Origin: JADMIH01 sp036399775
GTDB taxonomy: Bacteria > Chloroflexota > Chloroflexia > QHBQ01 > JADMIH01
NCBI GenBank assembly: GCA_036399775.1
Contig: DASWMJ010000030.1
Span: 1 to 64,000 of the forward strand
Length of the DNA: 64,000 nucleotides
Reading direction: 5' to 3'
Each line of letters opens with the position of its first letter. The stretch's first letter is position 1. The position numbers were made by a program, and so were the translations under genes. This document shows positions 8,291 to 16,458 of the stretch, piece by piece. The notes under the pieces are model-generated. The model saw only the letters and a program-made list of their open reading frames with translations, was not told the DNA's origin and searched no databases.

Positions 8291-8430
8291 GAGCGTAAAA
8301 CGTGAAGCGCGAAACGTGAAACGTAACCGCAAAGACGCAAAGAAACGCAAAGTTCGCTAAGATAATATGAATAGAACCACAGAGACGCAGAGGTTATTAC
8401 AGGTTTTACGCATCACATTTTACGTTTCAC
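8289..8430. repeat. Composite spacer repeat
   Basis: Words ACGTGAAACGTAA, CGCAAAGACGCAAAGAAACG and CAGAGACGCAGAGG, then a terminal TTTTACGTTTCACG complementary to the start. The same words recur at 29573-29716 and 50141-50256, again just upstream of a TATAAT box. Confidence 0.6.
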
Positions 8431-8438
8431 GGTCATGC

Positions 8439-8444
8439 TATAAT
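8439..8444 (+). promoter_or_regulatory. Probable -10 box of the OmpR-type regulator
   Basis: TATAAT in ATGCTATAATGGCGG, 26 bases before the ATG at 8471. No good -35 hexamer is visible. Confidence 0.4.
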
Positions 8445-8470
8445 GGCGGCAATCCGCGCTGGGGGCTAAT

Positions 8471-9175
8471 ATGGGCGATAAGACAGTCCTGGCTGTTGAC
8501 GACGAGCCGCACATTCTTGAGTTGGTCAGGCTGTATCTGACACAGGAGAACTACGTGGTGGAGACGGCCAGGACGGGCACGGAGGCGTTGAGCAAGTTCC
8601 AGGCGGTGAAGCCCACGCTGGTGGTGCTCGATTTGATGCTGCCGGAAGTAGACGGTTGGGAGGTATGCAGGCGGATACGGCGTGAGAGTGACGTGCCTAT
8701 CATCATGCTCACGGCCCGCAGTGACGACATAGACAAGATAGTGGGCCTCGAACTGGGCGCGGACGATTACCTGACCAAGCCCTTCAACGGCAGGGAGCTT
8801 GTGGCGCGGGTCAAGGCGGTACTGCGCAGGGCCACGAGCGCGGAACCGTCCAGGCAGACCACCAGCGCGCTTGAGTTCGGCAACACTCGCATTGACCCCG
8901 CACGCCGGGAAGTCACCATCGCCGGGCGGCGCGTCGAATTGCGCGTCAAAGAGTTCGACCTACTACACGCCTTCGTCCAGCACCTCGGCCTCGTTCTTGA
9001 ACGCGATAAGCTGCTCAATATCGTCTGGGGCTACGAGTATTTTGGGGACACGCGCACGGTAGACGTTCACGTAGCCCACCTGCGCGACCACATAGCAGGC
9101 TCGACACTCAACCTCCAGACCGTCCGGGGGATAGGATATAAGATGGTTGAGGATGAGGGCTTGCGCGAAGGTTAG
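8471..9175 (+). CDS. OmpR/PhoB-family response regulator
   Basis: Protein of 234 residues. The receiver domain (about 5-118) has the acidic pair D10/D11 in LAVDDEPHILE, phosphoacceptor D54 in VVLDLMLPEVDGWE, Thr in IIMLTARSD and Lys in DYLTKPFN. The winged-helix output domain (about 130-228) contains RRVELRVKEFDLLHAF, TRTVDVHVAHLRD and VRGIGYKM. ATG follows a G-rich ribosome site. The membrane histidine kinase that follows on the same strand is the likely partner, although a 443-base spacer with a large palindrome separates them and the kinase has its own TATAAT. Confidence 0.93.
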   Translation: MGDKTVLAVDDEPHILELVRLYLTQENYVVETARTGTEALSKFQAVKPTLVVLDLMLPEVDGWEVCRRIRRESDVPIIMLTARSDDIDKIVGLELGADDYLTKPFNGRELVARVKAVLRRATSAEPSRQTTSALEFGNTRIDPARREVTIAGRRVELRVKEFDLLHAFVQHLGLVLERDKLLNIVWGYEYFGDTRTVDVHVAHLRDHIAGSTLNLQTVRGIGYKMVEDEGLREG

Positions 9176-9197
9176 ATGGCATGACTTGCGTTTCAGC

Positions 9198-9510
9198 ACC
9201 GCCTAGCGACTGATAAAGGATCACAAAATAAACATCATACGCGATGGCGAGACCGCCCGGCAGATAAATCTGCGGGCTACGCAAACGAAGTCCGCCTACG
9301 CGGACTATGCCATGATAGTGTCGCCGAAGGGCGACTTTGTAGATGTTGCCCGCGACTGATGAACATTAACAAAGTAACCGTCATACTCACCACCCAAGCC
9401 AGTCCACTATGCGGGCTTCGTATGAGTAGCCCGCATATTTATCTGCCAGGCGGTCTCGCCATCGCGTATGATGTTTATTTTGTTAACGTCCATTAGTCGC
9501 CGGGCGGGCA
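9198..9510. repeat. Large palindromic element, family D, copy 1
   Basis: The arms 9223-9278 (ACAAAATAAACATCATACGC, GATGGCGAGACCGCC, CAGATAAATCTGCGGGCT) are matched in inverse by 9428-9483, and pairing continues weakly outward to 9198 and 9510 (GCCTAGCGACTGAT facing ATTAGTCGCCGGGC). Inside are AAGTCCGCCTACGCGGACT and GTCGCCGAAGGGCGACTTTG, words shared with 11553-11690. It occupies nearly all of the 443-base gap between regulator and kinase; no gene is seen in it. Confidence 0.8.
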
Positions 9511-9592
9511 ATGTCTGGGGCAACGAATAGCCTTGTCCCGCGTTTTACAAGGATTTTACATTTCCCAGCGTCACTTCCCGCCAGGCAGCCCT

Positions 9593-9598
9593 TATAAT
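9593..9598 (+). promoter_or_regulatory. Probable -10 box of the HAMP histidine kinase
   Basis: TATAAT in CCCTTATAATAACCC, 20 bases upstream of the ATG at 9619. It suggests the kinase can be transcribed separately from the regulator. Confidence 0.4.
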
Positions 9599-9618
9599 AA
9601 CCCTGGGGCCATCTCTTT

Positions 9619-11292
9619 ATGTTCAGGACTCTGCGAGCCAAGCTGATATTCTCTTATGCGGCGATAGCGGTGCTTTCGTTGTTGCTGGCGCTGGTCGTCA
9701 CGCTCGCGCTGGCCAGGGACTACAGCAAGTCAAGGGGATTCGCCACGCTCCAGGAGAAGAAGGCTCTCGCGCTGCCCCTTGTGGGGTTCGTAATCCTGGA
9801 CTATACATCGGAGAACCGCAACCGCCCCACGCCCAGGAAACCGCTGGTCAACAGTATCAAGGTCAGCATCAGCAGGGCGGGCTTGCGTGTGCTCCTGCTC
9901 GACCCAGAGACGATGCGGGTGATCGAGGATACAGCGCCTGCTGAGGAGATGAGCGCCGTAGGGACGCAGCCGATTGACCCCGAAACGCCTGGGCTGAAGC
10001 AGGCGTTGGGGTCGGGCAGGGGCCAGCAGGGTACTTTCACTCTGCCGGATGAGAGGGTCACGTTCCAATATATAGCCCAGAGGCCACCCCTCTCCACCAT
10101 CCGCAACTTGCTCGGTTTCGCGCAAGGGCAGGGGGGTCTAAACCCCGCCGCGCAGAACCAACCTTCGCCCTACATTGTGGTCTTCGCGCACCAGGAGCCA
10201 GGCATCAGGGAGCTTATAGAGGAATTGCGCGGCTACGTCATACCCGCCGTAATGGTGGCGCTCCTCTTCTCTCTGGGAGTGGCGTTCCTGCTGGCGCGCT
10301 CCATTTCGAGGCCGGTAGTCAGGCTGGCTAAAGCCTCGGCTGCTATCGCGCGCGGCGATTACACGCAGCGACTCCCGGTCAAAGGGCGGGACGAGCTTGC
10401 CGCCCTCACCCACGAGTTCAACGCGATGACCTCTGAGGTAGGCAAGGCTTACCAGATGCAGCGCGACTTCATCGCCAACGTGTCGCACGACCTCAAGACG
10501 CCTCTCACCTCCGTCCAGGGCTTCTCGCAGGCGATATTGGACGGCGCTATCAAGGACGAGCAGGGCTACAGGGAGGCAGCGGCCATCATCAACGGCGAGG
10601 CCCAGAGGATGGGGAGGCTCGTTTCCGACCTGCTGGACCTGTCGCGGTTGCAGGGCGGGTTGGTGGCGTTGGAGTTGCGCCCTGTCGAATTGGGGCCGGT
10701 GCTCGCGCAATTGGTGCTCAGCATGCAGCCCCAGGCAGGCGAAGCGGGCGTGCAGTTGGTAGCGAAACTGGGTGGTTCACCTGGGATGATGGTGCTGGCC
10801 GACGCGGACCGGCTGCGGGAAGCCGTGGGCAACCTGATAGACAACGCCATCAAATATACGCCCGAAGGCGGCACCGTCACGATATCGGCACAAATTACGC
10901 AAGCAGGCGTAGAGGTGGCAGTGAGCGACACCGGGCAAGGTATCCCGCCCGAAGACCTGCCGCGCATCACGGAACGTTTCTACCAGGTAGATAAGGCCCG
11001 CAGTCCAGACAACGGGCGCAGCGTAGGGCTGGGCCTCGCCATCGTGCGGGAGATAGTGCTGGCTCATCACGGGCAGATGGAGATCGAGAGTGCGGTGGGG
11101 GTGGGCACAAAGGTGCGCATCTTGCTCCCAGGCCAGGGCACACAGCAAGGGCAGCCTCGCAACCGCACGCAGAGGCGGTCTACCACGACAAACGGGCAGC
11201 AAACGACCTCTAAGTTGCCCGCCCCGATTGCGCCCGGCAAGGAGCAGCATAACGGTACGCACTCGATGATTGGGCGCAATGGTGATTATTAA
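9619..11292 (+). CDS. Membrane sensor histidine kinase with HAMP domain
   Basis: Protein of 557 residues. Transmembrane segments lie at about 10-31 and 205-228 and enclose an extracytoplasmic sensor region of about 170 residues. HAMP (about 229-280) is followed by the HisKA box FIANVSHDLKTPLTSVQGFS with phosphoacceptor His290. The ATPase domain has AVGNLIDNAIKYTPEGG (N box), VSDTGQGIPPEDL (G1), ERFYQVDKARS (F box) and VGLGLAIVREIVLAHHG (G2). After about residue 512 the chain is a low-complexity Gln/Thr/Arg tail, an unusual addition after the ATPase core. It pairs with the OmpR-type regulator upstream. The signal sensed is unknown. Confidence 0.93.
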   Translation: MFRTLRAKLIFSYAAIAVLSLLLALVVTLALARDYSKSRGFATLQEKKALALPLVGFVILDYTSENRNRPTPRKPLVNSIKVSISRAGLRVLLLDPETMRVIEDTAPAEEMSAVGTQPIDPETPGLKQALGSGRGQQGTFTLPDERVTFQYIAQRPPLSTIRNLLGFAQGQGGLNPAAQNQPSPYIVVFAHQEPGIRELIEELRGYVIPAVMVALLFSLGVAFLLARSISRPVVRLAKASAAIARGDYTQRLPVKGRDELAALTHEFNAMTSEVGKAYQMQRDFIANVSHDLKTPLTSVQGFSQAILDGAIKDEQGYREAAAIINGEAQRMGRLVSDLLDLSRLQGGLVALELRPVELGPVLAQLVLSMQPQAGEAGVQLVAKLGGSPGMMVLADADRLREAVGNLIDNAIKYTPEGGTVTISAQITQAGVEVAVSDTGQGIPPEDLPRITERFYQVDKARSPDNGRSVGLGLAIVREIVLAHHGQMEIESAVGVGTKVRILLPGQGTQQGQPRNRTQRRSTTTNGQQTTSKLPAPIAPGKEQHNGTHSMIGRNGDY

Positions 11293-11328
11293 TGGGAAAC
11301 TATATGGAAGCTGCCGCACGCCCGGCTG

Positions 11329-11334
11329 TATAAT
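11329..11334 (+). promoter_or_regulatory. Probable -10 box of the 53-residue membrane protein
   Basis: TATAAT in GGCTGTATAATTCTTCC, 21 bases before the ATG at 11356. Confidence 0.4.
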
Positions 11335-11355
11335 TCTTCCTGAGAGAATACTGCG

Positions 11356-11517
11356 ATGGAATTACTCAGCGGGTGGACGTTACCTGTACTGGTGGTCGGC
11401 GGGCTGGGCGCACTGACGCTGGGTTTCGCGTTGCTCATCGGCAGGTGGATTGACGCGCAGAGCAACACTGTGATAGACGAGCCACGCAAGAGGAAGCAGC
11501 GCGGCGAGCAGAGATAG
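11356..11517 (+). CDS. Small single-pass membrane protein, 53 residues
   Basis: Short frame: MELLSGWTLP, then a glycine/leucine-rich hydrophobic stretch over residues 9-29 (PVLVVGGLGALTLGFALLIG), then a hydrophilic, basic tail with DEPRKRKQRGEQR. The positive tail predicts N-out/C-in topology. It has its own TATAAT at 11329-11334 and lies 63 bases after the kinase, so it may be an accessory membrane peptide of the kinase system (inference). Family unknown. Confidence 0.55.
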   Translation: MELLSGWTLPVLVVGGLGALTLGFALLIGRWIDAQSNTVIDEPRKRKQRGEQR

Positions 11518-11552
11518 TCAGTAGGGGCCGGGTGTAGGCATTCTCCTCAGGC

Positions 11553-11690
11553 ACCGCCCGGCGATAGTTCGCTACGCTCATAGTTGCGGGCAACGTCTAC
11601 GAAGTCCGCCTGCGCGGACTATGAGGGATAGAGTAGTCGCCGAACGGCGACTTTGTAATCGTTGCCCGCGACTTCAGTCGCCGGGCAATG
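11553..11690. repeat. Palindromic element, family D, copy 2
   Basis: CACCGCCCGGCGA and GTTGCGGGCAACG on the left face GTTGCCCGCGACTTCAGTCG and CCGGGCAATG on the right. The centre holds AAGTCCGCCTGCGCGGACT and GTCGCCGAACGGCGACTTTG. These words are shared with 9198-9510. The apparent ATG at 11688 lies in this repeat and is not the start of the next gene. Confidence 0.7.
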
Positions 11691-11705
11691 CCAGGGGAGC
11701 GACGA

Positions 11706-12071
11706 TTGAACTGGACGGGCATTATATTAGGGTTATTCTCCGCGCTCGTCATAGGCATGGGCTTCGTATGGGTTATCCGCTTCGAGTACCTTGTGGGCGC
11801 GTATCGGTGGAAGTGGGTAGCGGTATTCGGCCTGCTCGTGTGCGCGTCGTCCCTCTTCATGCCGAATTTTATGCTTAGCGCGGTTGTGGGCATCGTCGGC
11901 GGCAGCATAGTGTGGGGTGCAGTGGAATTGCCGCACCAGGAGGAGCGCGTGGATCACGGCCTCTTCAGGGCGCACCCGGCGCGTGCATCACGTCCCAAGA
12001 CCAGCCATGATAGCGCGCATGCTCACTCTCACGGCACAAGGCCCGGCCTGGGCAAGTGGTGGAGCTTCTAA
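11706..12071 (+). CDS. DUF4491-like membrane protein
   Basis: About 121 residues from a TTG start, chosen because AGGGGA lies 7 bases upstream and the only earlier ATG is inside a repeat. Three hydrophobic segments are visible: GIILGLFSALVIGMGFVWVI, VAVFGLLVCASSLF and MLSAVVGIVGGSIVWG. The motif GAVELPHQEERVDHGLF resembles the ELxxQExRVxxGWF motif that ends DUF4491 proteins (family recalled, function unknown). A His/Arg-rich tail (SHDSAHAHSHGTR) follows. It stops one base before the GTG of a second, related gene, so the two are translated as a pair. Confidence 0.75.
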   Translation: MNWTGIILGLFSALVIGMGFVWVIRFEYLVGAYRWKWVAVFGLLVCASSLFMPNFMLSAVVGIVGGSIVWGAVELPHQEERVDHGLFRAHPARASRPKTSHDSAHAHSHGTRPGLGKWWSF

Positions 12072-12072
12072 C

Positions 12073-12540
12073 GTGCTAGCTGAATTGCAATTCGCAGGCC
12101 CTTTGCTGGCAGTTGTCACTTTCCTGACCATCTGGTGGGGGCACGTGTTGGTGCGCGTGGTCCACTACCATCTCGGCACAAAGCCAGCCCCCGCTATATT
12201 CCTGGCGGGGCTGCTTCTTCTCCTGTGGACGACGCAGACCGATAACAACTTGCTCTCTGCTGCTTTGGGCATCGTGGGGCTGACTCTCGTATGGGACGCC
12301 TTCGAGTTGCACCGGCAGGAGTTACGCGTGCGGCAGGGACACGCGCCCCTTAACCCTCGCGTCCACCGCAAAGCCGCCGGACTCTTAGCCGCAACCCTAG
12401 CGGAGAGCGCGCCGGACGACGATGGCGGTACGTGCCTCTCCTGCGGCTCCAACGCAAATACGCGCTTCTTGTGCAGGCGCGGCCCCTACTGCAAGGTACG
12501 CCAGTGGGACAGGTACGCCCCGCAACAAGAGCAGGCATAG
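12073..12540 (+). CDS. Second DUF4491-like membrane protein with a Cys-rich tail
   Basis: 155 residues from a GTG start that lies one base after the stop of the preceding gene, with GGAG 8 bases upstream. The layout repeats that of its neighbour: hydrophobic segments AGPLLAVVTFLTIWWGHVLV, AIFLAGLLLLLWT and LLSAALGIVGLTLVW, then DAFELHRQELRVRQGHAP, matching the neighbour's ELPHQEERVDHG. This suggests tandem duplication and divergence. The C-terminal extension has CLSCGSNANTRFLC and a further Cys in GPYCKV, a possible metal-binding knuckle. A longer upstream frame overlaps the neighbour and is not supported. Confidence 0.7.
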   Translation: MLAELQFAGPLLAVVTFLTIWWGHVLVRVVHYHLGTKPAPAIFLAGLLLLLWTTQTDNNLLSAALGIVGLTLVWDAFELHRQELRVRQGHAPLNPRVHRKAAGLLAATLAESAPDDDGGTCLSCGSNANTRFLCRRGPYCKVRQWDRYAPQQEQA

Positions 12541-12547
12541 AAAGATA

Positions 12548-12602
12548 ATCAAAGAAAAGGCCCGGTTCGGCGCTCCGCGCCGAACCGGGCCTTTTCTTTG
12601 AT
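12548..12602. terminator. Bidirectional terminator, 26-bp perfect stem
   Basis: ATCAAAGAAAAGGCCCGGTT plus CGGCGC pairs perfectly with the mirror arm around a TCC loop. The A- and T-rich feet supply a U tract on either strand. It separates the converging DUF4491-like pair and the flotillin-like gene. Confidence 0.9.
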
Positions 12603-12605
12603 AGT

Positions 12606-14150
12606 TTATGAACGAGTCTCGCCATCCTTTGGAGGGACGGGGGTCGCGGTGCCCTCGATGAATGGGCGTGCAGGCAATGCGTCCGCGCCGTTATTCTTGC
12701 CCGTGCCGTTGGTGGGGGCGGTTGTATCGAAGCCTGCCATGCGGCTCATCATGTCCGACACCTTCACGCCCGTCAGGGTCTCGAATAACTCCGGCACCTG
12801 CGCGACCATGCGGGCTATGTCGGCGGTGATCTGGTTCGCGCCTGCTCCTCGGCCGTCGTTAGCGCCCGTCGAGACTATGGTTATCTTGTCAACGTTGCTG
12901 AGTGGCCCGGCCATCGCCCGCGCCACCTCCGGCAGACCCGTCAGGAGCTTGTCCAGGATAGCGGCCTGGTTGTATTCCAGGAACGCGCCCGCCCGCAGGT
13001 GCATAGCATCGGCTTCCGCCTGGCCCTTGGCCCGGATAACCTCGGCTTCCGCGAGACCTACCGAGCGGTTGGCATCGGCTGTACCCGCACCCTGCGCCCT
13101 AGCTGCCTCGGCTGCACCCTGCGCTTCCAGCACGCGGCGCTGCCTCTCGGCTTCCGCCATCGTCTCTATGCGCTGCCGCTCAACCTCGGCGGGCTTCAAC
13201 ACGGTCGCGACAAGCTCGCGCTCGCGGCGCTGGATTTCGGCATCCTGCACCTTGATCTGCTCTTCTCGCTGCACGCGCTCGATACGCACCTGCTCGGCTG
13301 CCACCTGCTGCTGCATGACGTTAGCCTGGATGTCGTAGGTCTTGTCGGCTACGGCCTGCTGCTTGCGCACGTCGGCTGTATACGCGGCCCGCTTTAGCTC
13401 AAGGTCGCGCTGGGCCTCTGCCTGCTTCGCGGCGGACGCGGTCTCGGCCATTACTCGCTCCTGGTCGGCCTGCGCCTGGGCAATTGCCGACTCGCGCATG
13501 GCCTGGGCGCGCTTGATGGCCGTATCGCGGTCTGCCTCGGCTGTGGCGATGTCGGCCTGCCGCCTGATGAGGGCGATGTCGGGGCGGCCCATGTTGGTGA
13601 TGTACTCGTTTTTGTCGCGCACCTCTTTGATGGTGAAGGAGACGATTTCGAGGCCCATTTTGTCCATGTCGTCGGCGGATGTGGCGCGCATGCGGTCTGC
13701 GACCATCTCAGGCTGCTTGACGATCTCCTCTACGGTAAGCTGGCCGACGATGCCGCGCAGGTGGCCTTCCATCACCAGCCGGATGAGGCTCTCACGCTCC
13801 TGGGCGTTCTTGGTCAGCAACTGCTCGGCGGCAGTGCGGATGGAGTCGGGGTCGCTCTGCACTTTTATCTGCGCCACTGCCTCTACATTCACTGCCACGC
13901 CCTGCTTGGTGTAGAGGTCCTGGGTAGGGGCCACGTCGAACGACATCAACTCAAGGGACAATATCTTGGAGTTCTGCAAGAGGGGTAGCACTACGGTGCC
14001 GCCACCCTTGATGACACGGGGTTGGTTACCCGTGCCAAGTCCGTAGATGATAAGGGCCTCGTTCGGCCCCACCTTACGGACTAGCGTCACTATCCACGCA
14101 AATCCCATCAGTATTATGACGACCAGACCTGCTATAACTGGAAGTTCCAC
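12606..14150 (-). CDS. Flotillin-like SPFH-domain membrane protein
   Basis: About 514 residues from a GTG with GAGG 8 bases upstream. One N-terminal membrane segment (VIAGLVVIILMGFAWIVTLV) precedes an SPFH domain (about 25-205, RKVGPNEALIIYG, VEAVAQIKVQSDPDSI). Residues about 210-400 form a long Ala/Glu/Arg/Gln-rich coiled coil (RAQAMRESAIAQAQADQERV, KPAEVERQRIETMAEAERQR), as in flotillin and YqiK/FloT proteins. Flotillins scaffold membrane microdomains. The NfeD-like gene 52 bases upstream on the same strand is the classic partner, so this is a flotillin/NfeD operon. A longer TTG start at 14189 has no ribosome site. Confidence 0.9.
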   Translation of the reverse strand: MELPVIAGLVVIILMGFAWIVTLVRKVGPNEALIIYGLGTGNQPRVIKGGGTVVLPLLQNSKILSLELMSFDVAPTQDLYTKQGVAVNVEAVAQIKVQSDPDSIRTAAEQLLTKNAQERESLIRLVMEGHLRGIVGQLTVEEIVKQPEMVADRMRATSADDMDKMGLEIVSFTIKEVRDKNEYITNMGRPDIALIRRQADIATAEADRDTAIKRAQAMRESAIAQAQADQERVMAETASAAKQAEAQRDLELKRAAYTADVRKQQAVADKTYDIQANVMQQQVAAEQVRIERVQREEQIKVQDAEIQRRERELVATVLKPAEVERQRIETMAEAERQRRVLEAQGAAEAARAQGAGTADANRSVGLAEAEVIRAKGQAEADAMHLRAGAFLEYNQAAILDKLLTGLPEVARAMAGPLSNVDKITIVSTGANDGRGAGANQITADIARMVAQVPELFETLTGVKVSDMMSRMAGFDTTAPTNGTGKNNGADALPARPFIEGTATPVPPKDGETRS

Positions 14151-14202
14151 AGACTTCTCCTCTACGCTCGTGACACAGGGCCAGAGCAAACAGGCATACG
14201 GG

Positions 14203-14880
14203 TCAGCCTACCCGCGCCTCTTCCTCGACGCTGCTCGCGCCTTCGAGCAGCTTGTTTACGTCCTGAACGTAGGCTAGCCCACGCTCATACTTGATGATTA
14301 CCACTTCGGCACCCTTGGCGATAGCGCCGCCGTCCATGCTGCGCGCGCCCGAAGTGAAGCGGCTGCCGCGCTTAGTGTACACTATCTCGCCCACTCCACC
14401 CTCGCGGATAGAACTGACCACCCTGGCGGGCGTGCCCGGCTTGCTGTAGTCGGCTGAGCTCATCGGCTTGCTCATCATAGGGTAGAGCACCTTCGCGAGC
14501 AGGCCGAACATGATGCCGCCGCCCACCACTCCCGTGATAAGTGCCAGTGGAACGGCCAGAAATCCGCTAACCTGTAGGTTCTGCCGGAACAGGTAGCCTG
14601 CCCCACCAAACCACGTCAGGAACGACATGATAGTGGGCATATTAAGGACGCTGGGGCCAGTATGGCCGCCGTCGTGGGCTGCTCCATCGTGAGTCGCGCC
14701 GTCGTGGGCCGCGCCATCGTGCCCGCCCATCTCCACATCGGCACTGGCTTCGTGCCCACCGATATGCAGGCCGTCAAGCCCCCCTATAAAGCCGAGCAGC
14801 AGGGAGGCGACGGTAAATAACAATCCAAACAGGAATATGAACAGGAAAAAGTTGGACAGCCAGTCAGGTCCAAACATCAC
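14203..14880 (-). CDS. NfeD-like membrane protein with His-rich insert
   Basis: Protein of 225 residues encoded just before the flotillin-like gene. Membrane segments are at about 9-34 and in the region 85-135 (FLAVPLALITGVVGGGIMFG). A soluble C-terminal domain (about 150-205, GTPARVVSSIREGGVGEIVY, AIAKGAEVVIIKYERGLAYV) fits the OB fold of NfeD proteins. Between the first two membrane segments is a degenerate repeat built on GGHDGAAHDG units, with seven His in about 35 residues, an unusual, possibly metal-binding loop. GGAGGG lies upstream of adjoining GTG and ATG codons; either could be the start. Confidence 0.8.
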   Translation of the reverse strand: MMFGPDWLSNFFLFIFLFGLLFTVASLLLGFIGGLDGLHIGGHEASADVEMGGHDGAAHDGATHDGAAHDGGHTGPSVLNMPTIMSFLTWFGGAGYLFRQNLQVSGFLAVPLALITGVVGGGIMFGLLAKVLYPMMSKPMSSADYSKPGTPARVVSSIREGGVGEIVYTKRGSRFTSGARSMDGGAIAKGAEVVIIKYERGLAYVQDVNKLLEGASSVEEEARVG

Positions 14881-15194
14881 CGGAAGCCCTCCAAATGCGG
14901 AGTGCGGAGTGCGGAATGCGGAATCTCTTACGCAATCGCGCTTCCACCAGCACCCCCGATGAGTACATTATTTATCTCATTATGCTATACGCGCCCAATA
15001 TAAGAAAGTTTCACCAATTTCCATTAGCTGCTTTGCTGAGCACCTGGTTGGCAATTTACAATGGAAGCGTACACCCAAATTGTATAAGCCCATAGTTAGC
15101 GCCCCCCGTTCATGGTATTTCTTCACCCAGTTTGTCAGCCCATAACAACCGAGTTTGCAACCAAGTCTTAGTCAGTTCCCAAGATTATACGTAC
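14881..15194. other. Gene-free spacer, AT-rich, with a short heptamer array
   Basis: Positions 14894-14923 hold about four heptamers of TGCGGAG/TGCGGAA type. The rest is less GC-rich than the neighbouring genes and contains no reading frame with a plausible start. The flotillin operon promoter is expected here; I see no confident -35/-10 pair. Confidence 0.5.
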
Positions 15195-16031
15195 TCAGTC
15201 CTCGTCAGGCTTGTTATCTATTAATTGCGGTACTTGTGGTCCCGTCGCAGTATTCTGTTGTCCTGTAGCTTGCTTGAACTTCTGACGCCTGTACCAGATG
15301 AAGAAGTTCCTGTAGATCATATGTACAAACCGACGAGAGCTCGTTTCAAATCGCCATGAGACAATCCGCACTCCAAGAACAAACAATGGTGTCAATATCA
15401 TCCCAAGAATCAGGTGAGCATAATCAAACACAAAGAAATAAGATTGACTGGCAGCACTAGAAGACAAGAAGCCAATTGCTGATAATGCGAGAACCGATAC
15501 ATGCTTTATGAGTACGAGAGAGCTAACGAGCAGGCCGAACCACATGGCCGGCAGCAATCCGCGATAGAGAGCAAAGTTAGCATCGAGTATCGCATACTGG
15601 TCGGCAGCCTTTTCCTGTACAACCAGATATAATGAGAGGTCGAATAGCTCACGCCTTCTAGCAGCAGCCTGCTCAGGCTTTGATTCATCAGGTAGAGATA
15701 ACGCAAAAACATCACTGGCCGCAGCCTTGTAGCTCGTCTTGAAGTCGTGAGAATAGTAATCATCATCTACTCTCATAAGCCGTTCATTATATTTGCCGCC
15801 CCACTTCTGCTCACTCCAACGCTCCATGTAGCGTCCAATTGCCTGGATCAGATGACCAACAATATAACTGGCTCCTAATAGGAATATTGAGTTACCCAAG
15901 CTGTCGAAGTTCAATTGCAGTATTACCCCAGCCACGCCTGTAGTGAGCCAGTAAAACAGCACCAGAACGAGCGCGCCGGGGAGAACATAACTCGCCAGAT
16001 CGTAAAGAGTAAAACTGACCTTGCTATTCAT
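15195..16031 (-). CDS. Membrane protein of unknown function, 278 residues
   Basis: MNSKVSFTLYDLASYVLPGA leads into a hydrophobic segment (LVLVLFYWLTTGVAGVI) and then LGNSIFLLGASYIVGHLIQA. Two more hydrophobic stretches, LLPAMWFGLLVSSLVLI and HLILGMILTPLFVLGV, follow a hydrophilic middle of about 90 residues, giving roughly four to five spans. The C terminus is basic then acidic (YRRQKFKQATGQQ, IDNKPDED). Codon use is visibly less GC-rich than in the flanking genes, and the gene is bordered by AT-rich spacers. This suggests acquisition by transfer. I do not recognise the family. Confidence 0.7.
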   Translation of the reverse strand: MNSKVSFTLYDLASYVLPGALVLVLFYWLTTGVAGVILQLNFDSLGNSIFLLGASYIVGHLIQAIGRYMERWSEQKWGGKYNERLMRVDDDYYSHDFKTSYKAAASDVFALSLPDESKPEQAAARRRELFDLSLYLVVQEKAADQYAILDANFALYRGLLPAMWFGLLVSSLVLIKHVSVLALSAIGFLSSSAASQSYFFVFDYAHLILGMILTPLFVLGVRIVSWRFETSSRRFVHMIYRNFFIWYRRQKFKQATGQQNTATGPQVPQLIDNKPDED

Positions 16032-16150
16032 CCGTGCAGTGGCCTCGCTTCGCGTTGCTCCAGTAGAACAAATACTACGCTAACTATTCCACTCATCAGG
16101 CAGCAGCCGCTCCCGGTACACTCGCGTTATAGCTGACTGCGGTTGGAGTA

Positions 16151-16456
16151 CTAGAACATCCCTGGTATGTTCAGCCCGCCCGTAACTGCCTTCATCTTCT
16201 GCTCGGCCATCGCCTGTGCCTTTGCGAGGGCTTCGTTGAAGGCTGCCAGGATCATGTCCTGTAGCATCTCTACGTCCGCGGGGTCCACCGCGTCGGGGTC
16301 AAGGGTGACGGCCAGGACTTCGTGGTGGCCGTTCATCTCTACAGTTACAGCGCCGCCACCCGCGGTTGCAGTCACCGACTCGTTAGCCAGGTCCTCCTGC
16401 GCCTTGACCATCTTCTGCTGCATTTGCTGTAGCTGCTTCATCATACGCTGGTCCAT
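16151..16456 (-). CDS. ybaB: YbaB/EbfC-family nucleoid-associated protein
   Basis: 101 residues. It opens with a helical MDQRMMKQLQQMQQKMVKAQ segment, then VTATAGGGAVTVEMNGHHEV and LDPDAVDPADVEMLQDMI, the pattern of the YbaB/EbfC family. These dimeric proteins bind DNA without strong sequence specificity. It starts 2 bases after the dnaX stop, the gene order seen in many bacteria (dnaX-ybaB, often recR), which supports both calls. recR is not present here. Confidence 0.92.
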   Translation of the reverse strand: MDQRMMKQLQQMQQKMVKAQEDLANESVTATAGGGAVTVEMNGHHEVLAVTLDPDAVDPADVEMLQDMILAAFNEALAKAQAMAEQKMKAVTGGLNIPGMF

Positions 16457-16458
16457 AA

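Noticed and set aside
11917..12072. Upstream extension of the second DUF4491-like gene
   Set aside because: It overlaps the first gene, lacks a ribosome site, and the GTG at 12073 has one and starts at the homologous position.
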